From: Noviherbaspirillum sp. L7-7A
Lineage (GTDB): Bacteria; Pseudomonadota; Gammaproteobacteria; Burkholderiales; Burkholderiaceae_D
Direction: 5' to 3'
Length of the DNA: 64,000 nt
Assembly: GCF_019052805.1 (NCBI RefSeq)
Contig: NZ_JAHQRJ010000003.1
Span: 62,001-126,000 of the forward strand
Shown here: positions 38,631 through 47,063 of the stretch, piece after piece
Layout of the letters: each line of letters opens with the position of its first letter
Numbering within the stretch: the first letter of the stretch is position 1
Translations under genes and position numbers: made by a program
Notes under the pieces: generated by a model
Database searches by the model: none
Told to the model about the DNA's origin: nothing
The model's input: only the letters and a program-made list of their open reading frames with translations

Positions 38631-40085
38631 CTACTCCACCGCCTTGACCATGTCCTCGATCACCTTCTTCGCATCGCCAAACACCATCATGGTCTTGTCC
38701 ATGTAGAACAGCTCGTTGTCCAGGCCCGCATAGCCCGCCGCCATCGAGCGCTTGTTCACGATCACCGTCTTGGCCTTGTACGCCTCCAGGATCGGCATGC
38801 CCGCGATCGGCGACTTCGGGTCCTTCGCCGCCGGGTTCACCACGTCGTTGGCGCCCAGCACCAGCACCACGTCGGCCTGGCCGAATTCGCTGTTGATGTC
38901 TTCCATCTCGAACACCTGGTCGTACGGCACCTCGGCCTCGGCCAGCAGCACGTTCATGTGCCCCGGCATGCGCCCCGCCACCGGGTGGATCGCGTACTTC
39001 ACCGTCACGCCCTTGTGGGTGAGCTTCTCGGTCAGCTCCTTCAGCGCATGCTGCGCCCGCGCCACCGCCAGGCCATAGCCCGGCACGATGATCACCGTCT
39101 CGGCATTGCCCATCAGGAAGGCCGCATCATCGGCCGAGCCCGACTTCACGTTGCGCTGCTGCTGCGCGCCGCCGCCGGCGGTCGCGGCCTCGCCGCCGAA
39201 GCCGCCCAGGATCACGTTGAAGAACGACCGGTTCATCGCGCGGCACATGATGTAGGACAGGATCGCGCCGGAGGAGCCCACCAGCGAGCCGGCAATGATG
39301 AGCATCGAGTTGTTCAGCGAGAAGCCAATGCCCGCCGCCGCCCAGCCCGAATAGCTGTTCAACATCGACACCACCACCGGCATGTCCGCGCCGCCGATCG
39401 GGATGATGATCAGCACGCCCAGCACGAAGGCGATCGCCGTCATCAGGATGAACGGCGTCCAGTCCTGCGTCATCGTGAACACGATGCCCAGGCCCAGCAT
39501 CAGCACCGCCAGCACCAGGTTGACCATGTGCTGCCCCGGAAAGCTCACCGGCGCGCCCTGGAACAGCCGGAACTTGTACTTGCCGGCCAGCTTGCCGAAC
39601 GCAATCACCGAGCCCGAGAAGGTGATGGCGCCGACGAAGGTGCCGATGAACAGCTCGATGCGGTTGCCGATCGGGATCGGCGCATTGCGCGCCGAGATGC
39701 CGAAGGCCCAGGGCTCGGAGACTGCCGCCACCGCAATGGCCACCGCCGCCAGGCCGATCAGCGAGTGCATCGCCGCCACCAGCTCGGGCATCTTGGTCAT
39801 TTCCACCCGCCTGGCCAGGGTGGCGCCGATCACGCCGCCGGCGATCACGCCCACCAGCACGCCCCACATGCCCAGCCCGCTGCCGGCCGCGGCTTCCTGC
39901 TGCAGCTTGATCATCAGCATGATGGTCGTGAGCGTGGCAATGGCCATGCCGGTCATGCCGAAGGTGTTGCCGCGGCGCGCCGTGGACGGATGCGACAGGC
40001 CCTTCAGCGCCTGGATGAAGCACACCGAGGCGACCAGGTACAGCATCGTCACCAGGTTCATCGATACAAAGGCCATGTTCATCAT
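38631..40085 (-). CDS. pntB: NAD(P) transhydrogenase, beta subunit
   Basis: A 484-residue membrane subunit. The first 280 or so residues form about nine helices of the proton channel. The C-terminal domain III binds NADP(H), with [22 protein letters not shown] and [31 protein letters not shown] as hallmarks. Proton-driven transhydrogenase makes NADPH from NADH. Its start codon overlaps the stop of the preceding subunit by four bases (ATGA). Confidence 0.95.
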   Translation of the reverse strand: MMNMAFVSMNLVTMLYLVASVCFIQALKGLSHPSTARRGNTFGMTGMAIATLTTIMLMIKLQQEAAAGSGLGMWGVLVGVIAGGVIGATLARRVEMTKMPELVAAMHSLIGLAAVAIAVAAVSEPWAFGISARNAPIPIGNRIELFIGTFVGAITFSGSVIAFGKLAGKYKFRLFQGAPVSFPGQHMVNLVLAVLMLGLGIVFTMTQDWTPFILMTAIAFVLGVLIIIPIGGADMPVVVSMLNSYSGWAAAGIGFSLNNSMLIIAGSLVGSSGAILSYIMCRAMNRSFFNVILGGFGGEAATAGGGAQQQRNVKSGSADDAAFLMGNAETVIIVPGYGLAVARAQHALKELTEKLTHKGVTVKYAIHPVAGRMPGHMNVLLAEAEVPYDQVFEMEDINSEFGQADVVLVLGANDVVNPAAKDPKSPIAGMPILEAYKAKTVIVNKRSMAAGYAGLDNELFYMDKTMMVFGDAKKVIEDMVKAVE

Positions 40086-40426
40086 TTCGCGCCCTCCTTG
40101 GCCAGCGCCGGCGCCGTGTCGGCAGTCTTGACCGCCTTGGGCTCCTTCTTCCTGAACATCTCCAGCATGCGCTGCGTCACCAGGAAGCCGCCGAACACAT
40201 TGACCGCGGCCAGCGCCACGGCCAAGACGCCCATGACCTGGCCAAGCCGGCCTTCGGTCAGGCCGGCGGCCAGCATGGCGCCGACGATGATGATGGCCGA
40301 GATCGCATTGGTGACGGCCATGAGCGGCGTATGCAGCGCCGGCGTGACCGTCCAGACCACGTGGTAGCCGACGTAGATGGCCAGCACGAAGATGATGAGG
40401 TTGATGATGGTGTGACTGACTTCCAT
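40082..40426 (-). CDS. pntAB: NAD(P) transhydrogenase, small alpha subunit (membrane part)
   Basis: A 114-residue protein with three hydrophobic helices, equal to the C-terminal membrane part of E. coli PntA, encoded separately as in many alpha- and betaproteobacteria. The motif [21 protein letters not shown] is typical. CAGGAG precedes the ATG at 40426; the frame extends 14 codons further without support. It is translationally coupled to pntB. Confidence 0.93.
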   Translation of the reverse strand: MEVSHTIINLIIFVLAIYVGYHVVWTVTPALHTPLMAVTNAISAIIIVGAMLAAGLTEGRLGQVMGVLAVALAAVNVFGGFLVTQRMLEMFRKKEPKAVKTADTAPALAKEGAK

Positions 40427-40439
40427 GATGTCTCCTGCC

Positions 40440-41558
40440 TTATTGTTTGCGAAGGATGTCGCCGCCATGGCACAGCAGCGTGGCCGCGACGATCTCGTCT
40501 TCCCGGTCGATGGCCAGGCCGGCGTCCTTGTCGACGATGAGCTTCAAAAAGTCCAGCACGTTGCGCGCATACAGCGCCGAGGCGTCGGCCGCCACCAGCG
40601 TGGCCAGGTTGGGCTCGCCGATGATGTGCACGCCGTGCTTCGTGACCGTTTTGCCCAGTTCCGACAGCGGGCAGTTGCCGCCCTGCTCCACCGCCATGTC
40701 GACGATGACCGAGCCGGGCTTCATGGACCGTACCGTGTCCTCGCCGATCAGCACCGGCGCGCGGCGGCCGGGGATGAGCGCGGTGGTGATGACGATGTCG
40801 GCCTGCCTGGCGCGCTCGTGCACCAGCTCGGCCTGGCGGCGCATCCAGTCGGCCGGCATCGGGCGGGCATAGCCGCCCGAACCCTGGGCGATCTCGCGTT
40901 CTTCATCGGTGAGGAAAGGCACGTCGATGAACTTCGCGCCGAGCGACTCGACCTGTTCCTTGACCGGCGGGCGCACGTCGGAAGCCTCGATGACCGCGCC
41001 CAGGCGCTTGGCCGTGGCGATGGCCTGCAGGCCGGCCACGCCCACGCCCATGATCAGCACGCGGGCGGCCTTGACGGTGCCGGCGGCGGTCATGAGCATG
41101 GGCATGAAGCGCTGGTAGGTGTTGGCGGCGAGCATGACGGCCTTGTAGCCGGCGATGTTGGCCTGGGAAGACAGCACGTCCATGGACTGGGCGCGGGTGA
41201 TGCGGGGCGCGGCTTCGAGCGCGAAGGCCGACAGGCCGCGCTGGGCCATGACGGCGATGTTCTCGGCGTCGAAGGGGTTGAGCATGCCGATGACGACGGT
41301 GCCGGGGCGCAGCAGGCCGAGTTCCTCGGGATTGGGGGCGCGCACCTTGAGCACCATGTCGGCGCCGAAGGCATCGGCTGCGCTGCCGACCTGCGCGCCG
41401 GCGGCGGCATAGGCCTCGTCGTTGATGCTGGAGGTGATGCCGGCGCCGGCCTGGACCACCAGCTCATGTTTGGCCGCCACCAGCTTCTTGACGGTCTCGG
41501 GGGTGGCGGCGACGCGCGTCTCCCCCTCCCTCGTTTCAATGGGAATGCCTATACGCAT
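40440..41558 (-). CDS. pntAA: NAD(P) transhydrogenase, large alpha subunit (NAD-binding part)
   Basis: A 372-residue soluble subunit that binds NAD(H). It has [27 protein letters not shown] at the start and the Rossmann motif [18 protein letters not shown] near residue 172. This matches the split-alpha form of the enzyme. AGGAAG precedes the ATG by six bases. Order pntAA-pntAB-pntB with gaps of 13 and minus 4 bases shows one operon, which could turn NADH from formate oxidation into NADPH for glyoxylate reduction. Confidence 0.94.
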   Translation of the reverse strand: MRIGIPIETREGETRVAATPETVKKLVAAKHELVVQAGAGITSSINDEAYAAAGAQVGSAADAFGADMVLKVRAPNPEELGLLRPGTVVIGMLNPFDAENIAVMAQRGLSAFALEAAPRITRAQSMDVLSSQANIAGYKAVMLAANTYQRFMPMLMTAAGTVKAARVLIMGVGVAGLQAIATAKRLGAVIEASDVRPPVKEQVESLGAKFIDVPFLTDEEREIAQGSGGYARPMPADWMRRQAELVHERARQADIVITTALIPGRRAPVLIGEDTVRSMKPGSVIVDMAVEQGGNCPLSELGKTVTKHGVHIIGEPNLATLVAADASALYARNVLDFLKLIVDKDAGLAIDREDEIVAATLLCHGGDILRKQ

Positions 41559-41771
41559 ACAATCTTCCTGTCATTAAAGTAAAACCTTTACGCGGTCGCG
41601 GCACAAATGTGGCGGTCCGTGCAGACGAATCCTTTCTACAACGCCTGCTGGAACGATGCATGACGCCTGACCAAGTGAACGCGGCGATCTTTGGCTGGAC
41701 GCGCTGGCAAAAACGGTCCGCGCGACACGGCAAGCCAGCGCTGTCACGCTGGATACATCCTTCGCGCGGGT

Positions 41772-42506
41772 TTAATTCTCGTCAGCCAGGATCGTGGCGC
41801 CGCTCAGATAGGCATGCTCCGATTCCGGATCCCGCAAATGCAGCACATGAACAAGCAACGCCGCATGAAGGGGCAGCATGCACGGCGCTGGAATATGCAA
41901 CCTGTATTGCACCTTGCCTTCCCGGTCGAGCTGCTCGATCTCTGCTTGTTCCCTTGCCCTTAGCCGGTACACCGTGCCACTCGCGGCACCGCGCAATTCG
42001 ATGCAGGCGGACTGGCGAAGACTGCGTCGCTGGTCGTCACTGAGCATGGCAAGCAGGATGCATAATGCCTGCCGTTTGCCGCGCCGCTTCGGGCCCTGCT
42101 GCGCCGGACCAGTTCTTGCGGCAGGCCTCATACCCGTGATGTAGGCCATCGCCGACCGCAGCAATCCGCGCGCATCCATTGTAGATGCCCGCCACGCCGC
42201 CAGGCCACAATCTTCCCAGCCCTCACTCTGCCCCGGCGTCAATATCACCTCGCCCAGGGCTGGGCTGAACGCATCGATGCGGCGCGCGCTGTGTCCGCCA
42301 CACAAGGCGAATGCGTGATAGCTTTTGCCGTACAGCTGCGCAAAAAGCCTGGCTGCGGTCTGACTGTCTTCATGGCTGCCGCGCTGCCAGGCAAGCTGCG
42401 CGGATACGCCATCCTCGCCCAGCACCGAGATGCGCCCTGCCAGCCGGTTTCTTTTTCTCGGTACGGTTTTTTCCTTGCGCTGCGAGCTGGCAAGCATGGC
42501 GGTCAT
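41772..42506 (-). CDS. Conserved-looking protein of unknown function
   Basis: A 244-residue protein. The N-terminus is basic (ASSQRKEKTVPRKRNR). The middle contains AQLYGKSYHAFALCGGHSARRIDAF. The C-terminal part has GTVYRLRAREQAEIEQLDREGKVQYRLHIPAPCMLPLHAALLVHVLHLRD. I recognise no family. The frame opens 73 codons further upstream but runs across the neighbouring small gene, so I start at the ATG at 42506; 42497 is also possible. No good Shine-Dalgarno is present. It is just downstream of the 64-residue gene and may be co-transcribed. Confidence 0.55.
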   Translation of the reverse strand: MTAMLASSQRKEKTVPRKRNRLAGRISVLGEDGVSAQLAWQRGSHEDSQTAARLFAQLYGKSYHAFALCGGHSARRIDAFSPALGEVILTPGQSEGWEDCGLAAWRASTMDARGLLRSAMAYITGMRPAARTGPAQQGPKRRGKRQALCILLAMLSDDQRRSLRQSACIELRGAASGTVYRLRAREQAEIEQLDREGKVQYRLHIPAPCMLPLHAALLVHVLHLRDPESEHAYLSGATILADEN

Positions 42507-42534
42507 TTTCGGATCAGGAGCCGATGCCGCTTGC

Positions 42535-42729
42535 TTAATGGGTGCGCAAGAACTGGCACGCCGCCGAATGGTCCTTCTTGTTCTTGGCGACAGGCGCCAC
42601 CTTGCCGGCTGCCGCCGCCTCGCCAACGGTGCGGGCATAGCGCAGGAATTCCCGCGCGCGCGACTCGCTGGAAAAGTGGTACACGCTGCGCTCGGTCTCG
42701 ACAATGCGTCCGTTTGAAAAAGCATTCAT
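42535..42729 (-). CDS. Small basic protein of unknown function behind a Crp/Fnr-type box
   Basis: A 64-residue protein (MNAFSNGRIVETERSVYHF... CQFLRTH). The segment SSESRAREFLRYARTVGEAA looks helical. No family is recognised. GAGGTGG lies four to five bases before the ATG at 42729. A near-consensus TGAC-N4-GTCA box is centred 68 bases upstream of the start, well placed for activation. Confidence 0.55.
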   Translation of the reverse strand: MNAFSNGRIVETERSVYHFSSESRAREFLRYARTVGEAAAAGKVAPVAKNKKDHSAACQFLRTH

Positions 42730-42789
42730 GATCCACCTCGACAATCGTTGATTGATGGTTTCAGTATCGACGCCGATGTTTTGATTACA

Positions 42790-42805
42790 AATGACTACGG
42801 TCAAT
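42790..42805. promoter_or_regulatory. Near-consensus Crp/Fnr-type box
   Basis: AATGACTACGGTCAAT matches ATTGACC-N2-GGTCAAT at 12 of 14 fixed positions. Its centre lies 68 bases upstream of the small gene's ATG at 42729, which would give a transcript with a leader of about 27 bases if activation is at -41.5. Confidence 0.45.
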
Positions 42806-42859
42806 TTTCGCTCAACTGCAGCAAAGGGAAAAGCAGGTCGAGCCTGGCACGCAGGGCAT

Positions 42860-42893
42860 AAAAAAGACCAGTTTCCGCAAGGGATACTGGTCT
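42860..42893 (-). terminator. Intrinsic terminator of the PanE-like/FAH operon
   Basis: AGACCAGT and ACTGGTCT form an 8-bp stem with a 13-base loop. On the minus strand six U follow. It is 60 bases after the stop of the PanE-like gene. Confidence 0.85.
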
Positions 42894-42952
42894 GCCCACT
42901 GCGGCTGCATGTGCCGCCGATGTCAGCTGGGATCAGCTTGCCGCTCGGGTCC

Positions 42953-43963
42953 TCATGCCGCCTTCTGCAGGCGCACTTGGCCGGCCTCGTCCGCCACGGT
43001 GCGATCCAGCAGCTTTACCAGCGCATAAGCCGTGTCGATATGCGGCGTTGGCGTATCGGTCAGCCTTCCCAGTTCGACCACCGAGCCGACCAGTGCATCC
43101 ACCTCGGACTCGCGTCCGGCCTCCACATCCTGCAGCATCGACGTCTTGTGCTTGCCCACCTTCTCCGCGCCGGCAATTCGCTTGTCCAGCGTGACCCTGA
43201 ACTCGATGCCGAGCTTGTTGGCGATCGTTTGCGCTTCCGTCATCATATTGGCGGCAAGCGCGCGGGTCAGCGGGAACTGGCAGATATCAACCAGCGTCGA
43301 ATGGGTCAGCGCGCTGATGGGATTAAAGGTGAGATTGCCCCACAGCTTGAGCCAGATCTCGGAACGGATATTGTCCAGCACCGGTGCCTTGAAACCGGCG
43401 TTGGTGAAGCAGTCCGCTATCCTGGTTACGCGCTCGCTGACGGAACCGTCCAGTTCACCCAGCGGGAAACGGTCTCCCTCGATGTGCCGCACAACGCCCG
43501 GCGCGATCAGCTCGGAAGCCGGATAGACCACGCAGCCTATCACCTGGTCCACCGGGATCTTACCGGCCAGGGTGCCGGTAGGATCGACTGTCTGCACCTG
43601 GCGGCCTTCCAGCTCGCCGCCATGCTTGTGGAAATACCAATACGGGATGCCGTTCTGCATCGTCACGATGGCAGTGTCCGGCCCGACCAGCTTGCCGACC
43701 TCATCCGCCACTGCATCGAGCTGATGCGCCTTCAGCGCAAGGATCACGAGATCCTGCACTCCGGCCTCGCTGTAGCTGTCCGTTGCCTTGACATTGGACG
43801 CGACATGCTCGGTGCCATCCTGCATGATGAGCTTCATGCCATTGCTGCGTATGGCCCGCAGATTGGCGCCCCTGACGATGAACGTCAGGTCTTCCCCTGC
43901 CAGGGCGAGTTTCACGCCGACATAGCCGCCAATGGCGCCTGCCCCTATGATTGCTATCTTCAT
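42953..43963 (-). CDS. 2-Dehydropantoate 2-reductase-like (PanE/ApbA family) oxidoreductase
   Basis: A 336-residue NADP-dependent reductase of the PanE/ApbA family. It begins MKIAIIGAGAIGGYVGVKLALAG, the Rossmann motif. It keeps the family Lys in LWGNLTFNPISALTHSTL. True PanE makes pantoate, but this family also includes reductases of other 2-keto acids. The operon partner is a fumarylacetoacetate-hydrolase-family gene rather than a pantothenate gene, so I do not assign panE. It lies 17 bases after that gene. Confidence 0.8.
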   Translation of the reverse strand: MKIAIIGAGAIGGYVGVKLALAGEDLTFIVRGANLRAIRSNGMKLIMQDGTEHVASNVKATDSYSEAGVQDLVILALKAHQLDAVADEVGKLVGPDTAIVTMQNGIPYWYFHKHGGELEGRQVQTVDPTGTLAGKIPVDQVIGCVVYPASELIAPGVVRHIEGDRFPLGELDGSVSERVTRIADCFTNAGFKAPVLDNIRSEIWLKLWGNLTFNPISALTHSTLVDICQFPLTRALAANMMTEAQTIANKLGIEFRVTLDKRIAGAEKVGKHKTSMLQDVEAGRESEVDALVGSVVELGRLTDTPTPHIDTAYALVKLLDRTVADEAGQVRLQKAA

Positions 43964-43980
43964 TGCTGTTACCCCAAGGT

Positions 43981-44748
43981 TTACTCGAAACGGTTACGCA
44001 GCTTTCCGATGCCGCCGATCTCGACCTCGACGATGCTGCCGGGCTTCATCGAACCCACGCCGACAGAGGTGCCGCACAGGATCATGTCGCCGGGATAGAG
44101 CGTCATGTCGCGTGAAATCATGCTGACCAATTTTTGTACCGGAAACACCATGTCATTGACCGGGTAGTCCTGCCGCACCTCGCTGTTGAGCATGGTGCGT
44201 ACAACCAGCATGGCGGGGTCGAGGCCGGTGGCCACCACCGGGCCGAACGGACAGAAGGTATCGAAGCCCTTGGCGCGCGCCCACTGGGGGAAAGTTGGGT
44301 CACGCTGAATGATGTCGGCCACGGTAACGTCATTGGCGCAGGTGTAGCCAAACACATGGGCGAGCGCATCTTCCTCGGCAACGTCGCTGCAGGTCTTGCC
44401 AATGATGACGCCCAGTTCGCCTTCGTAGACGACCTTGCCTTCATCGCGCGGCTTCCTGATGGTCTCGCCGGGATTGAGGTAGGAATTGGACGACTTGATC
44501 AGATAAAGCGGCTCCTTAGGCGGCGGCAGTTCAAGCTTGCGGCCAAGTGCATGGAAGTTGTTCCAGAGCGCGATGACCTTGCCCGGCACGACGGGGGTGA
44601 GCAACTTGACGTCGTTCATCGTCGTCGAGAGATCGGTCGGGATGGGGTCGACCATCATGTCGCCTTCGAAGATCCGGATTTTCTCGCCTTCCAGCGTACC
44701 GAAGCAGACTTGACCTTGATGCTGAAACCGCAGCCAGCGTTGAATCAT
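43981..44748 (-). CDS. Fumarylacetoacetate hydrolase-family protein
   Basis: A 255-residue protein of the FAH superfamily. The metal site is visible as VVYEGELGVIIGKTCSDV (Glu-x-Glu) and CANDVTVADIIQRD (Asp). SSNSYLNPGETI and GDMILCGTSVGVGSMKPGSIVEVEIGGIGKLRNRF are typical. Members hydrolyse or decarboxylate beta-dicarbonyl and oxaloacetate-like acids. AGGGGA precedes the ATG. It heads a two-gene unit with the PanE-like gene. A weak match to the Crp/Fnr-type box lies about 170 bases upstream. Confidence 0.88.
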   Translation of the reverse strand: MIQRWLRFQHQGQVCFGTLEGEKIRIFEGDMMVDPIPTDLSTTMNDVKLLTPVVPGKVIALWNNFHALGRKLELPPPKEPLYLIKSSNSYLNPGETIRKPRDEGKVVYEGELGVIIGKTCSDVAEEDALAHVFGYTCANDVTVADIIQRDPTFPQWARAKGFDTFCPFGPVVATGLDPAMLVVRTMLNSEVRQDYPVNDMVFPVQKLVSMISRDMTLYPGDMILCGTSVGVGSMKPGSIVEVEIGGIGKLRNRFE

Positions 44749-44912
44749 TTGATTGTCCCCTAATAAGCCGGCAGAGAGCTACGCATGGCACGGATGCGAT
44801 GCGCTCGACCTTTAATGATGGTGCTGGGCACGGAGCGGACTCAGGGTCCGCTGCAACAGGCCCAAGCATGAATGAGCATGCTTTTATTGTGTGAGAAGGC
44901 CCTGTCCAGTGC

Positions 44913-44928
44913 CTTGACCACGGTTAAG
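44913..44928. promoter_or_regulatory. Degenerate Crp/Fnr-type box
   Basis: CTTGACCACGGTTAAG matches the ATTGACC-N2-GGTCAAT pattern at 11 of 14 fixed positions. It lies in the promoter region of the FAH-family gene, centred 172 bases from its start. Alone it would not be persuasive. Confidence 0.3.
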
Positions 44929-44973
44929 TTTCCAAATTTCCTCTCCCGTGGTGCAGCATGGACGAGCTCCGGC

Positions 44974-45303
44974 TCAATGCCCGACCTGTGGCTGCTGTAT
45001 TTCCGCCCAGTTGACGGTGTGTCTGGTACTGCCCGGGATCAGCAGGGTCTCGTAGCAGCGGCCCTTCGCGGCAGTGATGGCTTCGACGAGGAAGTCGGCG
45101 TCATAGGCCTTGAGCAGGTGGGCCTGGTGCTGGCGCAGATAGGAAAGCAGATGGGCCTTTTCCTGGCTGGCCGGCAGCGCGCTTTCGTAGTGGTCGGCAT
45201 CCCAATGCCATTTGAGGCCAAGTTCATGGAATGCGGCGTTGTAGGCGCTGCGGTGGATGTCGGCTTCCTGTGCGGTCGTGTCGGTGATGTGAGCGGTGAT
45301 CAT
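44974..45303 (-). CDS. Unknown-family protein, paralog A of a tandem pair
   Basis: A 109-residue soluble protein of a family I do not recognise. Its core motif is SAYNAAFHELGLKWHWDAD at about residues 19-37, followed by a helical part (EKAHLLSYLRQHQAHLLKAYDADFLVEAITAAK) and a Trp-containing end (VNWAEIQQ). The same architecture occurs in the next gene upstream, so the pair is a tandem duplication. AAGGAGA precedes the ATG at 45303. The frame opens 12 codons earlier without support. Location beside the oxalate cluster and a divergent LysR gene suggests a linked role, but the function is unknown. Confidence 0.75.
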   Translation of the reverse strand: MITAHITDTTAQEADIHRSAYNAAFHELGLKWHWDADHYESALPASQEKAHLLSYLRQHQAHLLKAYDADFLVEAITAAKGRCYETLLIPGSTRHTVNWAEIQQPQVGH

Positions 45304-45371
45304 TGATGTCTCCTTATAGAATTTCTGATTTCTGGCCATGCCGCGGGTTCAGCGGCCGAATGGCTCGGGTT

Positions 45372-45707
45372 CTAGACGCCGATCTCGTGCTTGTGCACTT
45401 CCGCCCAGTCGACCATGCAGGCATCATGGCGACCGCAGGCGAGAATCAGTTCGACGCGACGGTCCTTTGCCGCCTGTATTGCGTTGACCAGGAAATCCAC
45501 GTCATAGGCAGTCAGCAAGTGCGGCTGGTGGTTCTCGATATAGCGGCGGATATGGGCACGCTCTTCTTCCCTTGGAATCGGCGCATGGTAAATGTCGGCG
45601 TCCCAGTGCCAGCGCAGGCCCAGCTCGTAGAAGGCGGCGTTGTAGGCGCTGCGTTGCACCTCTACAGGGGTAGGCATGGCAACGGTGCTGCAAGTGATAT
45701 CGGTCAT
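45372..45707 (-). CDS. Unknown-family protein, paralog B of a tandem pair
   Basis: A 111-residue protein homologous to its downstream neighbour. Shared features in order are SAYNAAFYELGLRWHWDAD, a helix with HLLTAYDVDFLVNAIQAAKDRR, and the ending MVDWAEVHKHEIGV. The conserved His, Trp and Asp residues could bind a metal or ligand. AAGGAGC precedes the ATG at 45707. It is the first gene of the pair and faces the LysR gene across 151 bases that hold an inverted repeat. Confidence 0.75.
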   Translation of the reverse strand: MTDITCSTVAMPTPVEVQRSAYNAAFYELGLRWHWDADIYHAPIPREEERAHIRRYIENHQPHLLTAYDVDFLVNAIQAAKDRRVELILACGRHDACMVDWAEVHKHEIGV

Positions 45708-45814
45708 GGCTTGCTCCTTGTGATCTGCAATGGGTTGTAGGGCAACGTCGCGATATCGACGTCGTTGAAGCGCATCGTAGAGCCAGCGATGCATTAGGTA
45801 TAGTTAAAGTTTTT

Positions 45815-45844
45815 ATGCATAATGATTAACGATCATTTATACAT
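45815..45844. promoter_or_regulatory. Candidate LysR operator between paralog B and the LysR gene
   Basis: ATGCATAATGAT and ATCATTTATACAT form an imperfect inverted repeat around TAACG, in an AT-rich stretch 15 bases before the LysR start. The arrangement fits an autoregulatory LysR recognition site. Confidence 0.5.
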
Positions 45845-45858
45845 GGACGTTGGCCGCT

Positions 45859-46788
45859 ATGAAGAACGCTACCCTGCGACAGTTGAAAATCTTTGAAACG
45901 GTGGCGCGTCACCTGAGTTTTTCGCGTGCTGCGGAGGAGCTGCACCTGACGCAGCCCGCGGTATCGACCCAGGTTAAGACGCTACAGGGCCATGTTGGCC
46001 TGGTGTTGTTCGAGCACCTGGGCAAGCGGACTTACCTCACGCCTGCGGGTGAGGAACTGCTGCGCTACAGCCGCGAGATCATTCGCCAGTTCGAAGAGGC
46101 GGAAGAAGCGCTGACCCAGTTCAAGGGCGTTACCGGCGGCAAGCTCAATGTCGCCGTCATTAGCGCCGGGGATTATTTCTTCCCACGGCTGCTAGTTGAG
46201 TTTGCGCGCCGGCATGCCGGTGTCACGCTCAACCTGAGCGTTCATAACCGGGAAAAACTGCTGGGCGACATCGCCAACAACATGACCGATCTGGCGATCA
46301 TGGTCAGGCCGCCCGAAGACATGGACACCCTCAATGAAGCATTCGCGCCGCACCCGTACGTGATCGTGGCGCCGCCCGATCATCCGTATGCGAAGCGCAA
46401 GAGGATCACGATGGCGATGATCAAGCGCGAGCCTTTCGTGGTCAGGGAAAAGGGCTCAGACACCTGGAACTCCATGGTCGAAAGCTTTGGCAAGCACATC
46501 GATGACCTCAACATCGCGATGGAAATCCAGAGCATCGAGACCATCAAGCAGGCAGTGATTGCGGGCATGGGTATCAGCTTCCTGTCCGCGCACACTATCA
46601 GCTTGGAATTGCAGGCGGGAAGCCTGACAGTGCTCGACGTGCAAGGCTTCCCGATGATGCTGAACTGGTATGTGGTGCACCGCCGCGGCAAGCGCTTGCC
46701 CCCGGTCGCACAGGCCTTCCGCGATTTCCTGATGAGCGATGGCGCGGCGTTGATACAGCGTTTCATCGGCTATGCGCCCGGCCGATGA
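45859..46788 (+). CDS. LysR-family transcriptional regulator (upstream of oxc)
   Basis: A 309-residue LysR regulator of the CbbR-like type. It begins MKNATLRQLKIFETVARHLSFSRAAEELHLTQPAVSTQVKTLQGHVGLVLFEHLGKRTYLT, and the effector domain covers about residues 90-300. It lies 275 bases before oxc on the same strand and diverges from the unknown paralog pair. It is therefore a candidate regulator of either. I chose the ATG at 45859; the frame opens three codons earlier at a TTG. No strong Shine-Dalgarno is seen. Confidence 0.9.
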   Translation: MKNATLRQLKIFETVARHLSFSRAAEELHLTQPAVSTQVKTLQGHVGLVLFEHLGKRTYLTPAGEELLRYSREIIRQFEEAEEALTQFKGVTGGKLNVAVISAGDYFFPRLLVEFARRHAGVTLNLSVHNREKLLGDIANNMTDLAIMVRPPEDMDTLNEAFAPHPYVIVAPPDHPYAKRKRITMAMIKREPFVVREKGSDTWNSMVESFGKHIDDLNIAMEIQSIETIKQAVIAGMGISFLSAHTISLELQAGSLTVLDVQGFPMMLNWYVVHRRGKRLPPVAQAFRDFLMSDGAALIQRFIGYAPGR

Positions 46789-46870
46789 AGACATGCTACG
46801 AAGCAGCTTTTCCCATGCCGAGTCCATGCTGCTGACTGCCGGAAAGTGCCGATTTATTCATCTTGTGGAA

Positions 46871-46886
46871 ATTGACCTCGGTCAAT
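46871..46886. promoter_or_regulatory. Perfect ATTGACC-N2-GGTCAAT box upstream of oxc
   Basis: ATTGACCTCGGTCAAT is a complete palindrome in the LysR-oxc intergenic region, centred 185 bases before the oxc start. The same 16-mer pattern recurs, perfect or nearly so, upstream of the Crp/Fnr gene and the second HPP gene. It fits a Crp/Fnr (FixK/FNR-like) site. Confidence 0.65.
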
Positions 46887-47063
46887 GAGAAGGAAATGGC
46901 CTCATCGCTATGATGCGGCTACTTAATCGGGGCATGCAGGCAGCCAAGCAAGGCCTGCACCGACGAGTCGACACGGGCATGCGTTCAAGAATAGCCTGCG
47001 AACACCTAGTGCGCGACCTAATCGAGCGCGCCAACTTTTCGACCGAATCCCACAGGAGCAAGC

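Noticed and set aside
41609-42043. Plus-strand frame upstream of and opposite the 244-residue unknown gene
   Set aside because: The first 50 codons look plausible, but it runs into the opposite gene, has a weak start context and no known motif.
44913-44928. CTTGACCACGGTTAAG as a firm regulon member
   Set aside because: Three of fourteen positions differ and it is far from the start codon; listed only as a weak site.
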